64,000 nucleotides of DNA from Batillaria attramentaria (lineage: Eukaryota > Mollusca > Gastropoda > Batillariidae), in assembly GCA_018292915.2 (NCBI GenBank), contig JACVVK020000144.1, positions 332,501 through 396,500 on the forward strand. Direction: 5' to 3'. Under the pieces are notes generated by a model that worked only from the letters and a program-made list of their open reading frames with translations, was not told where the DNA came from and searched no databases. Of the stretch, positions 41,906-54,749 are shown piece after piece. The translations under genes were made by a program, and so were the position numbers. Each line of letters opens with the position of its first letter. Within the stretch, counting starts at the first letter, position 1.

Positions 41906-42854
41906 AAAGTGGATGAATTTGGCTCAGTGGGAGCCGGTGTTGCACTTTCATGATACTCGCGTTTGCTGCAGTAAGAGTCGCCAAGGAGCCGTCAATCAGT
42001 CAGTGCCTGTTTTTTTGCATACGGGGCCAAAATGTGGGAAAAATCCAAGCTTGAACGTGGAATACTCGTGCGCGCGCGGTACAAAATGTGTTAAATGAGG
42101 TTTAGGGTCAGGGGTCAGGTTCAAGGTCCGTTTGGAACTTCTTTTTTATTTTATTTTTATTATTTAAATTTCAGAAAAGGCCAAACATGCTTTAGGTGTT
42201 GTTTTTTTTTTTCACATGGTCTTTTCACAATTTATTACATATGTGTATGGTTATTAATTTTATCCCTAACCGCCCGGCCCAAACCTGAGCACTAACCCTA
42301 AACCGCATTTGACCTAGATTTCTAGGCCTAAACCGCAAACACAAAATCGGTTACAAGCCATAGACATCCTTCCCCCTACGTTACTAACCCTAACCCAATC
42401 CTGTTGCGGGTCCGTCGACAACCCTAGAGTAATCGACGGACCCGGAACAGGGTTGACCCTAAACCTCCGCCAGTTACTACAGATAAGTCTTGTTTTCGCC
42501 GGGTTGTTTCGTTAATTAGTAGGACCCCCCCCCGTCAGTGGCACTGACCCGGCTCAATACATTCCTGACTTCCTTCACACATGATTTGTTTTACGAATTA
42601 ATTTCAGCAGAGTTGAAAATTAATTCAGTTCTCATCAGTTTTAGGCCAACTCTACACGTTTTTTACTTCACAAGACGAGTACATGTGAACACATCTCTCG
42701 GCAGATTGGAATGGAAAAGACTGGTTATTTTGATGTTTCTTAATTTTTTTATTATTTTTTTTATTCGATCCTATTTGTGGTTTTGTTTTACTTTTGGCTT
42801 CGACAAACGTGAACCAAGATCTAATATACACAACTGTGAGAAGTAGAATTCATT

Positions 42855-42925
42855 CAATTTACACACACACACACAAGAGAGAGAGAGAGAGACAGAGAGA
42901 GACACACACACACACACATACTCTA
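42855..42925. repeat. (CA)n(GA)n microsatellite
   Basis: CA, then GA/GACA, then CA units. Confidence 0.85.
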
Positions 42926-43239
42926 ACAGGCTGAAACACTCAGTTCATTAGACAGACATTCTTTATTCAATAAACACCAGCAATTCACATAATGATTAAA
43001 ATGATCTGGACAGAATAAATTGCATAAAAAGCTGCCTCTGATTTTTCCCCTTGTTTCTTTGTATATATAACACAACACATTCTAAGCAAAAGATCTGAAT
43101 ATTGCATATACACCTGTATACCATAAGAATCGATATTATCAATAATCATTAACTCTTAAAAGCCCATGCAAAAATCATATTTTTACTTGAAATCTTCAGA
43201 TCACTTCAAGCCACTAATACACTAGTATTATTATAATAT

Positions 43240-43585
43240 ACTAGTGAGGTCAGGGGTTCGAGCCCCACTCGGGGCAAAGAATTTTTCCTTCTCGTATGTG
43301 GCACCGTTCATTCGGGCCGATCGTCGGGGGTTCTCTCCGGGTACTCCGGCTTCCTCCCCCTCTGCTTTGGAAATGTTCAGCCCACCAAGTTTGAAAAATA
43401 AATGCATATCTAAATTCCGAAATTTAAATAGCTGAGCTGACCCTTCGCACCACGTGATTGTAATACGTTTATGTCCTGTGTGTGAGAGAATGCGTGTAAT
43501 TCACGTGAGCGTGCGTGTTGGGTTTAGCTCGCGGCGCTTTGAGCCAAAATATTTGGGATAAAGCGCCTATATTAAGTGGGAAGGT
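43240..43585 (+). mobile_element. SINE-C, head-truncated
   Basis: Begins GAGGTCAGGGGTTCGAGCCC (B-box kept), then the full body to AAAGCGCCTATATTAAGTG. 43585-44850 otherwise shows no gene. Confidence 0.83.
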
Positions 43586-44895
43586 CAACGCTTCGCGTAA
43601 CAGTGGCTTGAACTGGCTCCTACTGGTGTCCAGTGGCTTGCTCTTTTTAACCAGTCTGATCATATAACAGGCAAGAGGTAGTCAGAATCGGGTTCTTAAG
43701 AATTAAACACTGTCAAAACATGCCCTCAAAAGTCAAGTTTACAAAACCTTCCAAATAGCTTTTCAAATAAATTGCGGGAACACAGAATGTAGTCTACACC
43801 AGAAAATATTCCATCTCCATCGCCTCGTCCAGTAAAATGTTAATTAAAAACACCCACAACAGAAAATCAAGGGATAACATGATACAAGTGTAGTGATTCT
43901 AAAACATACAATCAGATTGTATCAGATACTGCAATGGACGGACTATAAGCTTTGTTATATAAGCCGCAACCCCTACTTTTAAAAAAGAAAAAGAAAACTG
44001 CAACGTATAAGCTGCATTGTTGGACTAGCCACACCAAAACAGACAATCAGAACAGTACTGTACAAAAAAAAACAAAAAAAACACACACACACACTCCAAC
44101 ATGCTTGAGTTCATGAGAAAAATCTGACCGCAGGCAAGTTTGCAAGGGCGATAGATTTCACTTGAAAGGCTGCACCGTAGGAAAATCATTTTGTTTTGGG
44201 CATGGCCTCACTTTGCAAGACGTTTAGAGGTGTGTTGACTGTGTTGCTTCGAGCCTAGGTAAAGTAAAAGTGTGAGTGCGACCTGCAGAACAAATCGAGG
44301 CGAGTTTTCCTCTTAGGTTATGGGTTATGGGTTAGGGATAGGGAATCGAGGATGAGTTCATTTCACTTTCAGCTACGCAGAAGCCACAGCATAGTACTAG
44401 CGACAGCCATCATTCTGAATTAAAAAAAAGTTGCGCATTATAGTACGTGAATTACAGTAAATGAAATACGTTCAAAATCAGTTGGAAAACAGTACTGCAC
44501 ATAACTCAATCCATATACATGATTGTCAGTATACCTAATCATCAATATCACTTCACATTAAATTTTGCAGTCTGCAATATGGCACATGCAATAGCACAAT
44601 TAACATCAATCACCAGTGACACAATCAACATCAATCACATTAATTTCAACTGCATCTTACATTTGACAGAGCAGAAATCACATATGACACTGACATCTGC
44701 ATATTGATATAAATGAAATATAACCCAACACATTCTCATCTGCACTTTCGTGCATGCACACACTCATTCCCGTTCCATGGGCCTAACGCTACTCTTAGTC
44801 CCCGCGAAGACGGCAACTCGGGCTAACCGAAACCGGGCTGAGCTTAGTAATGCCTAAGAAGGAAAAAATCAAACTACTCAGTGACAAGGAACATG

Positions 44896-45227
44896 GACAG
44901 TTGCGAACAACTTTGAGGTCCCTGTGTTATTTCACAGTGTGCACAGAAGCGGTGAAAACTGTCGCATTCACCAGCACCAGTACCTTCTCCGCCTGCTTTG
45001 AGATTTTTACCTGCATACATAGACCTGCAGCAATCAATCATTTTTCATGGCAGCTTTGTGCTCTGCCGCGAAAAATGCGTGCTTGTTGAGGCAAGGGAGA
45101 TTACTCATGCGGGTAATAATCTCGAAACAGGCTGAGAATGTACTGGTGCTGGTGAATGCGACAGTTTTCACCGCTTCTGTGCACACTGTGAAATAACACG
45201 GGGACCTCAAAACTGTTCGCAACTGTC
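44896..45227. repeat. Large foldback in the ADHFE1 3' UTR
   Basis: Arms about 44896-45009 and 45115-45227 (GACAGTTGCGAACA at the outer tip, GAAGCGGTGAAAACTGTCGC inside), about 95% identical by eye, with a spacer of about 105 nt. The right arm starts 45 bases after the ADHFE1 stop codon. Confidence 0.88.
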
Positions 45228-45271
45228 CGCTTCTCAGTCAGAAAGGCACATATATCCAAAATGGCTGCCTT

Positions 45272-45355
45272 TTAGTATACGGACATAGATGCCTCGAGGA
45301 TTGATGCGATGTCCTCTTCACTCGCTGGTCGGGGTGACAACTTGGTCAGACGGTG
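45272..45355 (-). CDS. ADHFE1: ADHFE1 exon 14, stop codon
   Basis: It is 84 bp, acceptor gtttgcag, ending at TAA 45272-45274. It encodes [19 protein letters not shown]...SMSVY, the conserved C-terminus. A large foldback begins about 45 bases into the 3' UTR. The nearest minus-strand AATAAA noticed is far off (42962-42967), so the 3' end is undefined. Confidence 0.94.
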   Translation of the reverse strand, partial: HRLTKLSPRPASEEDIASILEASMSVY

Positions 45356-45600
45356 CTGCAAACCATCAAAAGACTCTAGTGACATGCTTATTTCTGCATG
45401 GAAAATCACTTTGAATAAGACAAATAATAATAATAATCATAAAATGGGTACTTAAAAAGACGCCCTCCCTCTCGCGGGAGCTCAGGGCGCCTTACAGAGA
45501 ACACACACTCACTCACCCAGAAACACACACGACATGCCTCCACACATACATTTAACTAAAAACACATGATGTGCAGCATCATACACGGGCTGCCCCTGGC

Positions 45601-45639
<39 letters not shown>

Positions 45640-48195
45640 AGCACAAGATGAAGATGTGGCAACAGTTATTGGTTGAAGGCTGTGAAGAGGTGGGTTTTCA
45701 AATTTGTTTTGAAAGATAGTTTTGTGTCTGCATATCTGATCGAGACTGGGAGATCATTCCAACAAGTCGGACCCTGGTATGAATAACTATGCTGACCAAA
45801 GGTCTTTGTCTTGAAGACAGATAAATAAACAGTTTCAGAAACTATCAAACACAAATCACAGGCACAGCTGTACGTCAAGAAAATAAAATAAATACCCAGC
45901 GCAGGACTGGCGCAGTGTTCAGGGTCCGTATGTGAAAGTCAGGGTTAGGGATTTTAGCCCCAGGTAAAAGTCTAACCTTGAACTAAACTAGCTCTAGGGT
46001 GAAATTTTCTGTTGTTTTTATTTTAATCAGGAAGCGGGCCCATTCCAGCAAGGGGCCTAAGCTGTTACAGAAGGATTTTTTCTTCCTTTCTTCTCTTCCT
46101 TTTTCTATTTAATTTTGTTCTTGGGTTTCTTTTGTCCTAGTCTGGATTATGCCCGTAGCCGTGGGTTAAATTAACCTCGAGTTTTACATGCGGGCCCTGG
46201 TAGTCTATTTGTGACTCAGTGCTGAAACGAGGTTTTTCAAAGCATATTTGAAGGTAATCATGGACCGCGACTGCTGATCTCAGGGGGAAGCGAGATCCAG
46301 ATCACAGGGCTAAGATGTGCAAAAGAACGGTCACCTCTGGTTTTCTATTTACATACTGGGATTCTCAAGAGGTGAGTGGATTTCAATGGGAAAACGAGAC
46401 AAGGTCCATGTCACGAGGCCCCGTTAGTTCAGGCCGCCAGTACCAGTTGCAAAAACATCACGGCCCTGCGCTGCGGACAAAAAAGAGTTAAAGACGTTTT
46501 TGATAAGTGGTATCAACAGCAGCACTCAAGTGGATAAAGCTACCTGCGGCATGGTGCCCTTGACGAGGTCTGGTATATCATCCGAAGTGTAACCTAGTTC
46601 CTTCAGTCCGTTTGGAACACCCACGTCGTCCATGATTTTCCGTAGTACATCAGACAGCGCCCTGCCTGCATCCTTCTGCTTGACGTTTGTGATGTTAGCA
46701 CCTAATTTAAAGAAGAAAACAAAAGAAAGAAGTCAAATGGTGCATCAAGTTCATAACCCACAGGTCACAAGGGCAAAAATTATTCTACCTGATCACAGAA
46801 GTTATTTCTGCAGTCTGTTGTAATACTATTGCAGATGACCTGCATGTAATTCTTTACTCTGAAAGTGGCTGGAGTAGCGTTAACCATACAATGTTTATAT
46901 GACCAACGCTAGTCCAACCACCAGTTTTGTGTCCCGCTTTGGAGCTCGCTCCTTCAAGTGTTCTGCCCCTGCTCTGTGGAACGCCCTGCCACTATACTTG
47001 AAATTCAGCACCTCCGCCACGTCTCTCAGGAGGCACCTGAAGACCTATCTTTTCTCAAAGTTCTGATGGAGACCCTCAATTTTTCTGTTTCACTTAAAAA
47101 TTCTCGTTCCATCTCCCCCCAAGATAGAAGCATGTGCATGAAGTTTTTTTAACACATCATAAGACATCATCATCATTATGATGATGGTGTGTAATCATAC
47201 CAAGACACTCTGCAGCCTCCAGATGGCGCTCCGGGCAGACCGATGCGGTGAAGGAGAAAACGGCTGGGGCAGTGATTATGACAGACAGACCGTGTGGCTG
47301 GAACACATCATAACAACAGACTATTTCAAACCAGAAAAGAAAAACAAGAGAACAGACCAGGTTTCTTATAAATACTAGGATACATCTTTGGAGCATGTTA
47401 GGAAAAAAACAGAAAGCTGTTAATTTTGCTATTTAAAAATCAGGGCAAGAAAGTCAGCATTTATCTTTTTCTGTGTCCTCCAAGGACTTTCACACTAAAG
47501 TCAATAATTGTTCTGGCTGCCCAACCGAGACAGTTTAGACCATGAGAAGTACATGTAACTTGGGTGGCATGGAGTGAAGCAAGACTGAGTGTGGGGGAGG
47601 GGGCCTTATTTAAAAATGTGAACCCGCCCTATAGTGTAGTGGTAGCGCTTCGGACCATGGACTGGGAGATCTGGGTTCAAATCCCAACCGAAGCAAGTGG
47701 GATTTTTCCTACCTCCGTCGGTTCCTACCCACAGCAGGTGTGCTATGGGCCCAATCGGGAGTCTGTTGCCACACAGCAGAGACTCACCCACTTCACGGGT
47801 GTGACTAAAGGAGTTTCCCTTAGTACACTGTATGACACATCTCATGATGTGGATGATTACAAGGCCAGCACCACAGGTTAACGCTGGGATATTTATGACG
47901 GGAAGCATGGAACGTGTCTCTGTCATGCAGCCTCAAACCACATGGACCTTCATAGCATCATCAGACCGTCATCCTCATCTTCATCATCACGCTTAATAAA
48001 AATTGCCCTAGCTTCCGTGGATTCCACCTTTGGCCTGGGAGGAACCACCACTGAATCTGGTAAAGAGTCAGGGAAGGGGGAAAAAAAGTGAACTTACAAC
48101 CATAGGATGATCGGTGTCATAGCCATCGGCCATGTAACTTTTCACAAGGCCTGAGATAGGATAGGACATGGCATGCCTAGCGGGGAAATAAAGAG

Positions 48196-48229
<34 letters not shown>

Positions 48230-51200
48230 TTACAAGTCATGTCCATTACACTTCAGGAACAGAAAATCACATGCAAAAAGTGTTACAGATTTTCCCCACT
48301 CTTCTTCTTTGTATGCCTTACTTTGAAAACATTCTAATATCTGTATATGTGTCCATAAATCCTTGTTTGAGGTTACACATAATAAATACAACATAAAGCA
48401 ACACCTCCCCCCACCCCCCTTCCCCCCCCACACACACACCCATACAAAAACCACAAACAACCACCACCAAACACAAACAAACAATAACAAAACCAAACCA
48501 AACCAGACAAACAAAAAACCCTGACAACATTACAAGAGTAATTATATGATACCTGTCAACCTGACTATTTATGACAGGAAGCATGGAATGTGTCCCCGTC
48601 ACACAATCTCAAACCACATGGAACTTCATAGCATCATACTATCATCCTCACCCTCATCATTATGCAGAGCATGATAAAAACTGCCCAAGCTTCCGACTGA
48701 ACCCATGAAGATGTGTTTTGATCTCACCAAGGAACTACGCCTTAACTGGATCTTGGAATAGCTCAGACGACATGCACGGTACACTTCTGCAAAATTCTCA
48801 CAGTGAAGATACACCATGAGTTTATGATAATTTTGATACGCATGGCTGCTCTTACTCACGGAAGGTGACATCCAGCGTTTCCAAAGCCGATTCCAGCAAA
48901 ACAGCTGGCAAGCAGCATCTCAGATCGAGCCTCCATATCGCCTGCATTGTACACCGCACTTCGAAAAACAAATACAATGGAAAACAAGGTGACTCAAAGC
49001 AACACGACGTGAAAGAAGTTACAATACAATACAAATATACTGAACAGCTTCCCTCAGGAACTCCGATACAATCGAACTGCCCAGTCACTCAAACACGCCC
49101 TTAAAATGCATCTATTCATATCAGCCTTCGGATAATTCTTTCAGCCCCGTTAGGCCTGCTCCATGTTACGGAGCTCAACCTGTTTTTTTTTTTTTTTTTT
49201 TTTTACAGAGTGTATGTACGTATGTAGGTGTGTATTGGACGTTTGTATGTATGTAGGGTTGCTTGTATGTCCAACAGCATGTATGACTATATGTATGTAC
49301 GTATATATATATATATGTATACATGTATGTGTTATTCGTATTTACTTCAGCGATTATTCATCTATTATTCATGTATTTAGTTATCACCTTTTCATATACA
49401 CATTATACAGTCAAACCTGTGTAAGGCGGTCACCCCAGGGATGGGGCCAAACTAACCGCCTTAGACAGGTGCCCGGCTTATACAGGGTGGCATGTCAACA
49501 GCTAGCATGTCAGGGGATCCTCTGGGGTGACCAGGTTAGACAGTGGCATAGCTTATACAGGTGACCGCCTTGGCAGGTTCGACTGTATACTATATAGGTA
49601 TATATTTGTAAAGCGTCTAGAGCCCCGGCTTTGGAGATTAGGCGTTATACAAATCCTCATTATCATTATGATTTATTGTCCTCATTAGGATATTCATCTT
49701 GCAGCCTGTTGAGCCTTCAAGAGCTCAGCAGGCCTTAGGTCAAGCAAGAGAGTCGCACCTCCTGCGACAGTATGCAAATTTTTTCCTGTCTCCTACAGTA
49801 TGCAAATGGTTTATTGTTTCTCCTATGGTATGCAAATGGTTTATCTTTTCTCAAGGGAAGAGCATGTGTGTGCATGTGTTGGTGAATGTGTGTTAGATGT
49901 GTGTTTACAAGTGCACACAAGCGCTAGCATCTTCATCCTTCTTTTTTTGTTTTGTTTTTTTTGTTCCCCAAAATAAGCCAAAAAAAGCATTACATTTTCT
50001 TTCTACACACATGCTGACAAACCAAATCCCTTCCACTGTCCCTGCTTACCGTTTTATATACTTTGAGGTCATACAAAGTGCGTGCTTGGACCAAACATCA
50101 CTGATAGGGTTGTTGCCTTGATACGCAGGTCGCAAGTTGGGATTATCAGGTCGCGGCACTCGATTGTAGTATGGCAAGGCAGTGAATGACTCAACGGCAT
50201 GACTGAACAGTAAAGGTAAGAAAACTGGTCATTTTCAAATTCAGTGATGTGAAAATGACACACATACACAAACAACAACCCCCCCCCCCCCCCCCCAATA
50301 AACAAAAGAGGGTATGACACCTTTTCTTGTTGAATATAAGTGGATGCGGTAAATAGTGTATCTATATGTACCAGAAAAAATAGCGAGTTTTCAACCGTAT
50401 ACTGGTGTGTAGAATTTAAGCTGGCCGCCTGCATAGCAGGTCCCTCTTGGTGTCCTTTCACAAATTTCTGTTGGTGGCTTTTTGTTTCGTTTCTTAGGCA
50501 ACTCATCAGCGCACAAAAAGGCAACACTGACGAAAAACTGAACAGCTCATTCACATGACAATAAAACAACAAACAAACGGATAAAACCAAAACAAACACA
50601 ATTACAGAAATTGATCAACTCAAAGGAAAAATGTTGCATATATACACACTATACTGCAAAGTTTAAAGGGGCTAATACTACCATTTCATGTTCACAGACT
50701 GTTCTGAGCTGTTTTTTTGTCTATCATCACACCACTTACAACCCAGTGACAGTGTCTGTAATGCTGGCACTGAGCCAACAGAAGCGTACTCCATGACGAA
50801 GCAAAGTTACTGAGAGCTCTGGTGCTAAGTAGTGTCACAACAATTGTAGGCTTTGAATGTTCAACCGCTCACGCAAAGTGTAAACAACATTGTATCACAT
50901 TAAGAGCTATACTAATCATCAAGATAGAGTATTTTATGAGCCCAGTGGGGAGGCTGTTGCCACACAGCCGAGATTCACCCACTTCACGGGTGCGACTTTG
51001 GGGGTGCTTCCCTTGGTATGACACGTCTTATGATGTGGATGATTACATGGCCGGCACCGCAGGTGCCGTAGTTCCCAGGCCTGGTTAATGCCGGGATATT
51101 TATGACAGGAAGCGTGGAATGCGGCCCTGTCCCGCAGTCCCAAACAACATGGACCTCCATAGCATCATCTTACCATCATCCTCATCTCCATCATCATGCA

Positions 51201-54200
51201 TAATAAAAAATGCCCCAGCTTCCAAGCCCTCCTTGGATTTCACCCATTACCTGAGAGGAACACCACTGGAACTGGCAAAGAGTTGGGGCAGCAAAAAAAG
51301 AAAAAAGAAAAAAATATGGCATTAGCCTGTTTCACAACAGACATTGCCGACGGTTGTAGGACCGCACCTACCACAAAACATCTAGTCCGGTGTAAGCGGT
51401 CACTCGCTCAGGCGCTGTCCGAAGGTGCAGTGGATCGAGAATTCCAAGGGTCGGCCTCATCGCCCGGTTTGAGATTCCTGCATGTCATGTAGACAAAACA
51501 TTTCAGATTTAACACAAGGCAATATTCCCTGCAAATTTATTTCAAAATGTGTGCAATGCATACTGATACAACCAGTCGGTGAACAATTCCCCGGATTTTG
51601 CTTAGAGTTACTACTATCAGCACAGTGTATCAAGTGACTAAAGTCTCTTTTTTTTTTTAATGTGTCAAGAACAGGGTTGAAAATGATCCATGAACCACAA
51701 GGAGGAAATATTTGTAGTATTCACTGGTTTAGTGATGATCGAAGAGGCAAAGCCATGAGTTTACTTCTGTGAAGAAGACGTGATACACTAGGTGTGTCTG
51801 CTCCCTGGCAATTTTTTTTATTATTTTTTTTTAACTTGGACTAAAATTTATGCAATTTTTGTGCATTCAGGGCCCGTATGTAATAGTTGAGGTTACGGCT
51901 TTTAGCCCTGGGTTAGAGTCTAACCTCGAACTAAACTAGCTCTACGGTTAAATTTTCTGTTGTATTTTGTTTTAAATCAAGAAGCGGGCCCATTCCAGCA
52001 AGGTGCCTAAGCTGTTATAGAAGGATTTTTTCTTCTTTTTTTGGCTTCCTTTTGTAAAAATTAATTTTGCTTTCGGGTTTTTGTCCTAGTCTGGGTTAGG
52101 CCCGTAGCCACGGGTTAAATTAACCTCGACTTTTACATATGGGCCCAGGCGTAATTTTAAGTGCTTTAGAGAAGGAAACATACTTTTTGTACAGGAGGAA
52201 AATTTTTAGCCAAAGGTGGAAATCCGCCCAAACTTTTTAAGAGCCAAGATTTTATGCCAAGCAACCAGAGAAACCAACTACAACTAAACTTTTTCACCTT
52301 CAAGATAACAGAAAGAAAAACACACCTGTTTTTGCACGCATTGATGTAACATCAAAGACAGCTGTTCCAGTTGTTTCACTTCCAGTGCCTGCAGTTGTTG
52401 TCACTGAAATGAATCATAAAAAAAGTTACAATTTTTTTACTCTTGTGCTTGTGCGTTGCATTCCATGACGCCTCACCTACAGAATGGGAACTTTAACATG
52501 CACAAAACATTCTCGCATGTGCGTGCAAATGAAGGCAAGACAAGCCCCATGAATGTGTCTGCACATAAACTTGACTCAATTTGGAGAGGAAAACTCCTTT
52601 ACCATACCGAATAAGATCTGTAACGTGCACACTTAACATTTATGCCCTGGTGTGCAGTACTGTACATAAAGGCAAGAATGCCCAGCCCGCAATTAACATT
52701 TCCGGGAGCCAAAATCTGAAATCCAGAACACAGCAAAACTCTCAGGAACACGCCAAAGAATACATCCACCAAGCTTCACTGTCTCAGCTTACCTGCATAA
52801 AATTACACCCTGTACAAATGAATCCCCCGAAAGGTTAAATAATAACTTGGTTTGGTCTAAATGAGATTAAAAAGATACCGATACTGAGACCAAAATCATT
52901 TGTGTGCAACAGCAGCCATCTTGCGGAAAAGACCTGATCTGGATTATGTCCCTCTTGCGTTTCGCTGTGCAGTTAAGCCACCTCGTGTGCTGCACCCAAG
53001 AGAGGCTAAAAAGTTGGCTGCTGCATCGACGATTCACAGGCGTGTTCATTATTCTTTGGGGAAGCGTGGCAGATATCCATATTTTCAGGACAGACTGCTC
53101 ATTTTATGCATTTTCCGGGACAAATACGGCTACTCAGTAACAGTAGACATGCCTGATTATTCAAGACAAGCACTGTAAATGAGTCTGCATGTAAATTTGA
53201 CTGAATTTGATGAGAGAAAATCCCCATTCAAATTCCTGCCCACCAGGGCATTCACACCCAGTACCTCAGGATCTGCAGCTGGATGCCTGAACCACTACGC
53301 CAACCCCCTGAGAACTGACCTGCGATGAGGGGCTTCAGAGTGTGTGTGACTGGTTTCCCCTTTCCGATTGGTGCATTGACGTAGTCCAGAAACTCCGCCT
53401 TGGGGTTGGACGAGTACAGGTTGGCTGCCTTACATGTGTCCATCACTGATCCCCCGCCCACGGCCACGAACATGTCGAAATTGCCTTCTATGGCAAACTT
53501 GATTGCTTCTTTAAAGCTAAGAAAAAAACAAGAGAAAAATAATCACACAATTTGTGCCTCATTACTGGTTCATTCTTTAAAACAAACAACAAAAACCAGT
53601 AACATGACATTTATACCTATTGTTTATTCTTTTTTTTTGGGGGGGGGGGGGATGAAAGGATAGGAAATTTGGCTGAAATTTGCAAAATGACTGAAAATTC
53701 CCCAGCATGCACTAAAGAGATGTCTAAGTATATACTGACTACCATTCAAAATTCTTTAACCCGACAAATCCAGATGCACATGAAATTGTGTGGTGGCATA
53801 ATTTCCCTTTGGGATTAAGTAAGTATATGTAATTTGAATTTGAAAAATGTGCATTTCAAGTGCAATGCTATCCCAACTGGCCAACTGTACAGAAAAATGC
53901 TGTGATAATGTTCTACCTTTGTTCGGAGGGTTCCACGCGCGCTTTGTCGTAAAGTTTGTATGGAATGTTGTTGCGCTCAAGAGATTCCAGAGTGGCCTTG
54001 ACCGGGTCCATTTTTGCAAGTCGGGCATCGGTCACGACACACACCTTTGTTGCTCCCATGTTTTTGCAATCCTGCATCATAGTACTGATGTGCGTGACTT
54101 GAAAGAAAAGCAGTGCAAATTACCATGACAAAAACAAAGAGTCTAATTCTGTTGTTTTTAGCACCCGACACCCCAGAAAACCCCAACAACCAACCAACCT

Positions 54201-54701
54201 GTGCTTACGGCTATTAGACCAATTGTATTTTTTGCCACCGACCCTATTTTTTTTTCCAGAGATTAAAAATACATGTAAAAGAATAAAAAAAAATCAAGAA
54301 CAGACATTCTGGGCCCGCATGTAAAAGTCAGGGTTAGGGAGTTTAGCCCTGGGTTAGAGTCTAATCTCGAACTAAACTAGCTTTAGGGCTAAATTTTCTG
54401 TTGTTTTTTGTTTTAAATAAAAAAGCGGGCCCATTCCAGCAAGGTGCCTATGCCGTTACAGAAGGATTTTTGTCTTTCTTCGCGTCCTTTTTTTATTTAA
54501 TTTTGTTTTAGGGTTTCTTTTGTACTAGTCTGGGTTAGGCCCGCAGCTGTGGGTTAAATTAACCTTGAGTTTTACATACGGACTCTGATCTTTTTTATTC
54601 GCTTCAGCCACTTTGTATCGTCTGCTGTAGAAGAACATCTCTGAGCCTAATGTCAAAAAAAGGCAAAATTGCACAAAATGTTGCTCACATTTGAGTTTTT
54701 C

Positions 54702-54749
<48 letters not shown>

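Larger units (their letters stand above)
41250..42485. other. Gene-free stretch with TTAGGG-like variants and a hairpin
   Basis: Scattered GGTTTAGGGTTAG / CTAACCCTAA motifs (about 41300-41410, 42085-42120, 42285-42390) are degenerate, not a telomeric array. An 18-bp inverted repeat CTGTTGCGGGTCCGTCGA lies at 42401-42418 and about 42433-42450. Confidence 0.45.

Noticed and set aside
42230..42400. Interstitial telomeric array
   Set aside because: CTAACCCTAA-like motifs are scattered and degenerate, not tandem.
44850..45222. Two opposite-strand frames sharing SLCYFTVCTEAVKTVAFT
   Set aside because: They are the two arms of the foldback read on opposite strands, not homologous genes.
47622..47700. 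Functional tRNA gene
   Set aside because: A- and B-box-like sequences are present, but the head does not fold as a full tRNA and continues into a SINE-B body; the same holds for SINE-A, C and D heads.
52900..53178. 92-codon plus-strand frame in an ADHFE1 intron
   Set aside because: No recognised domain; its 3' part overlaps a minus-strand SINE-D copy.
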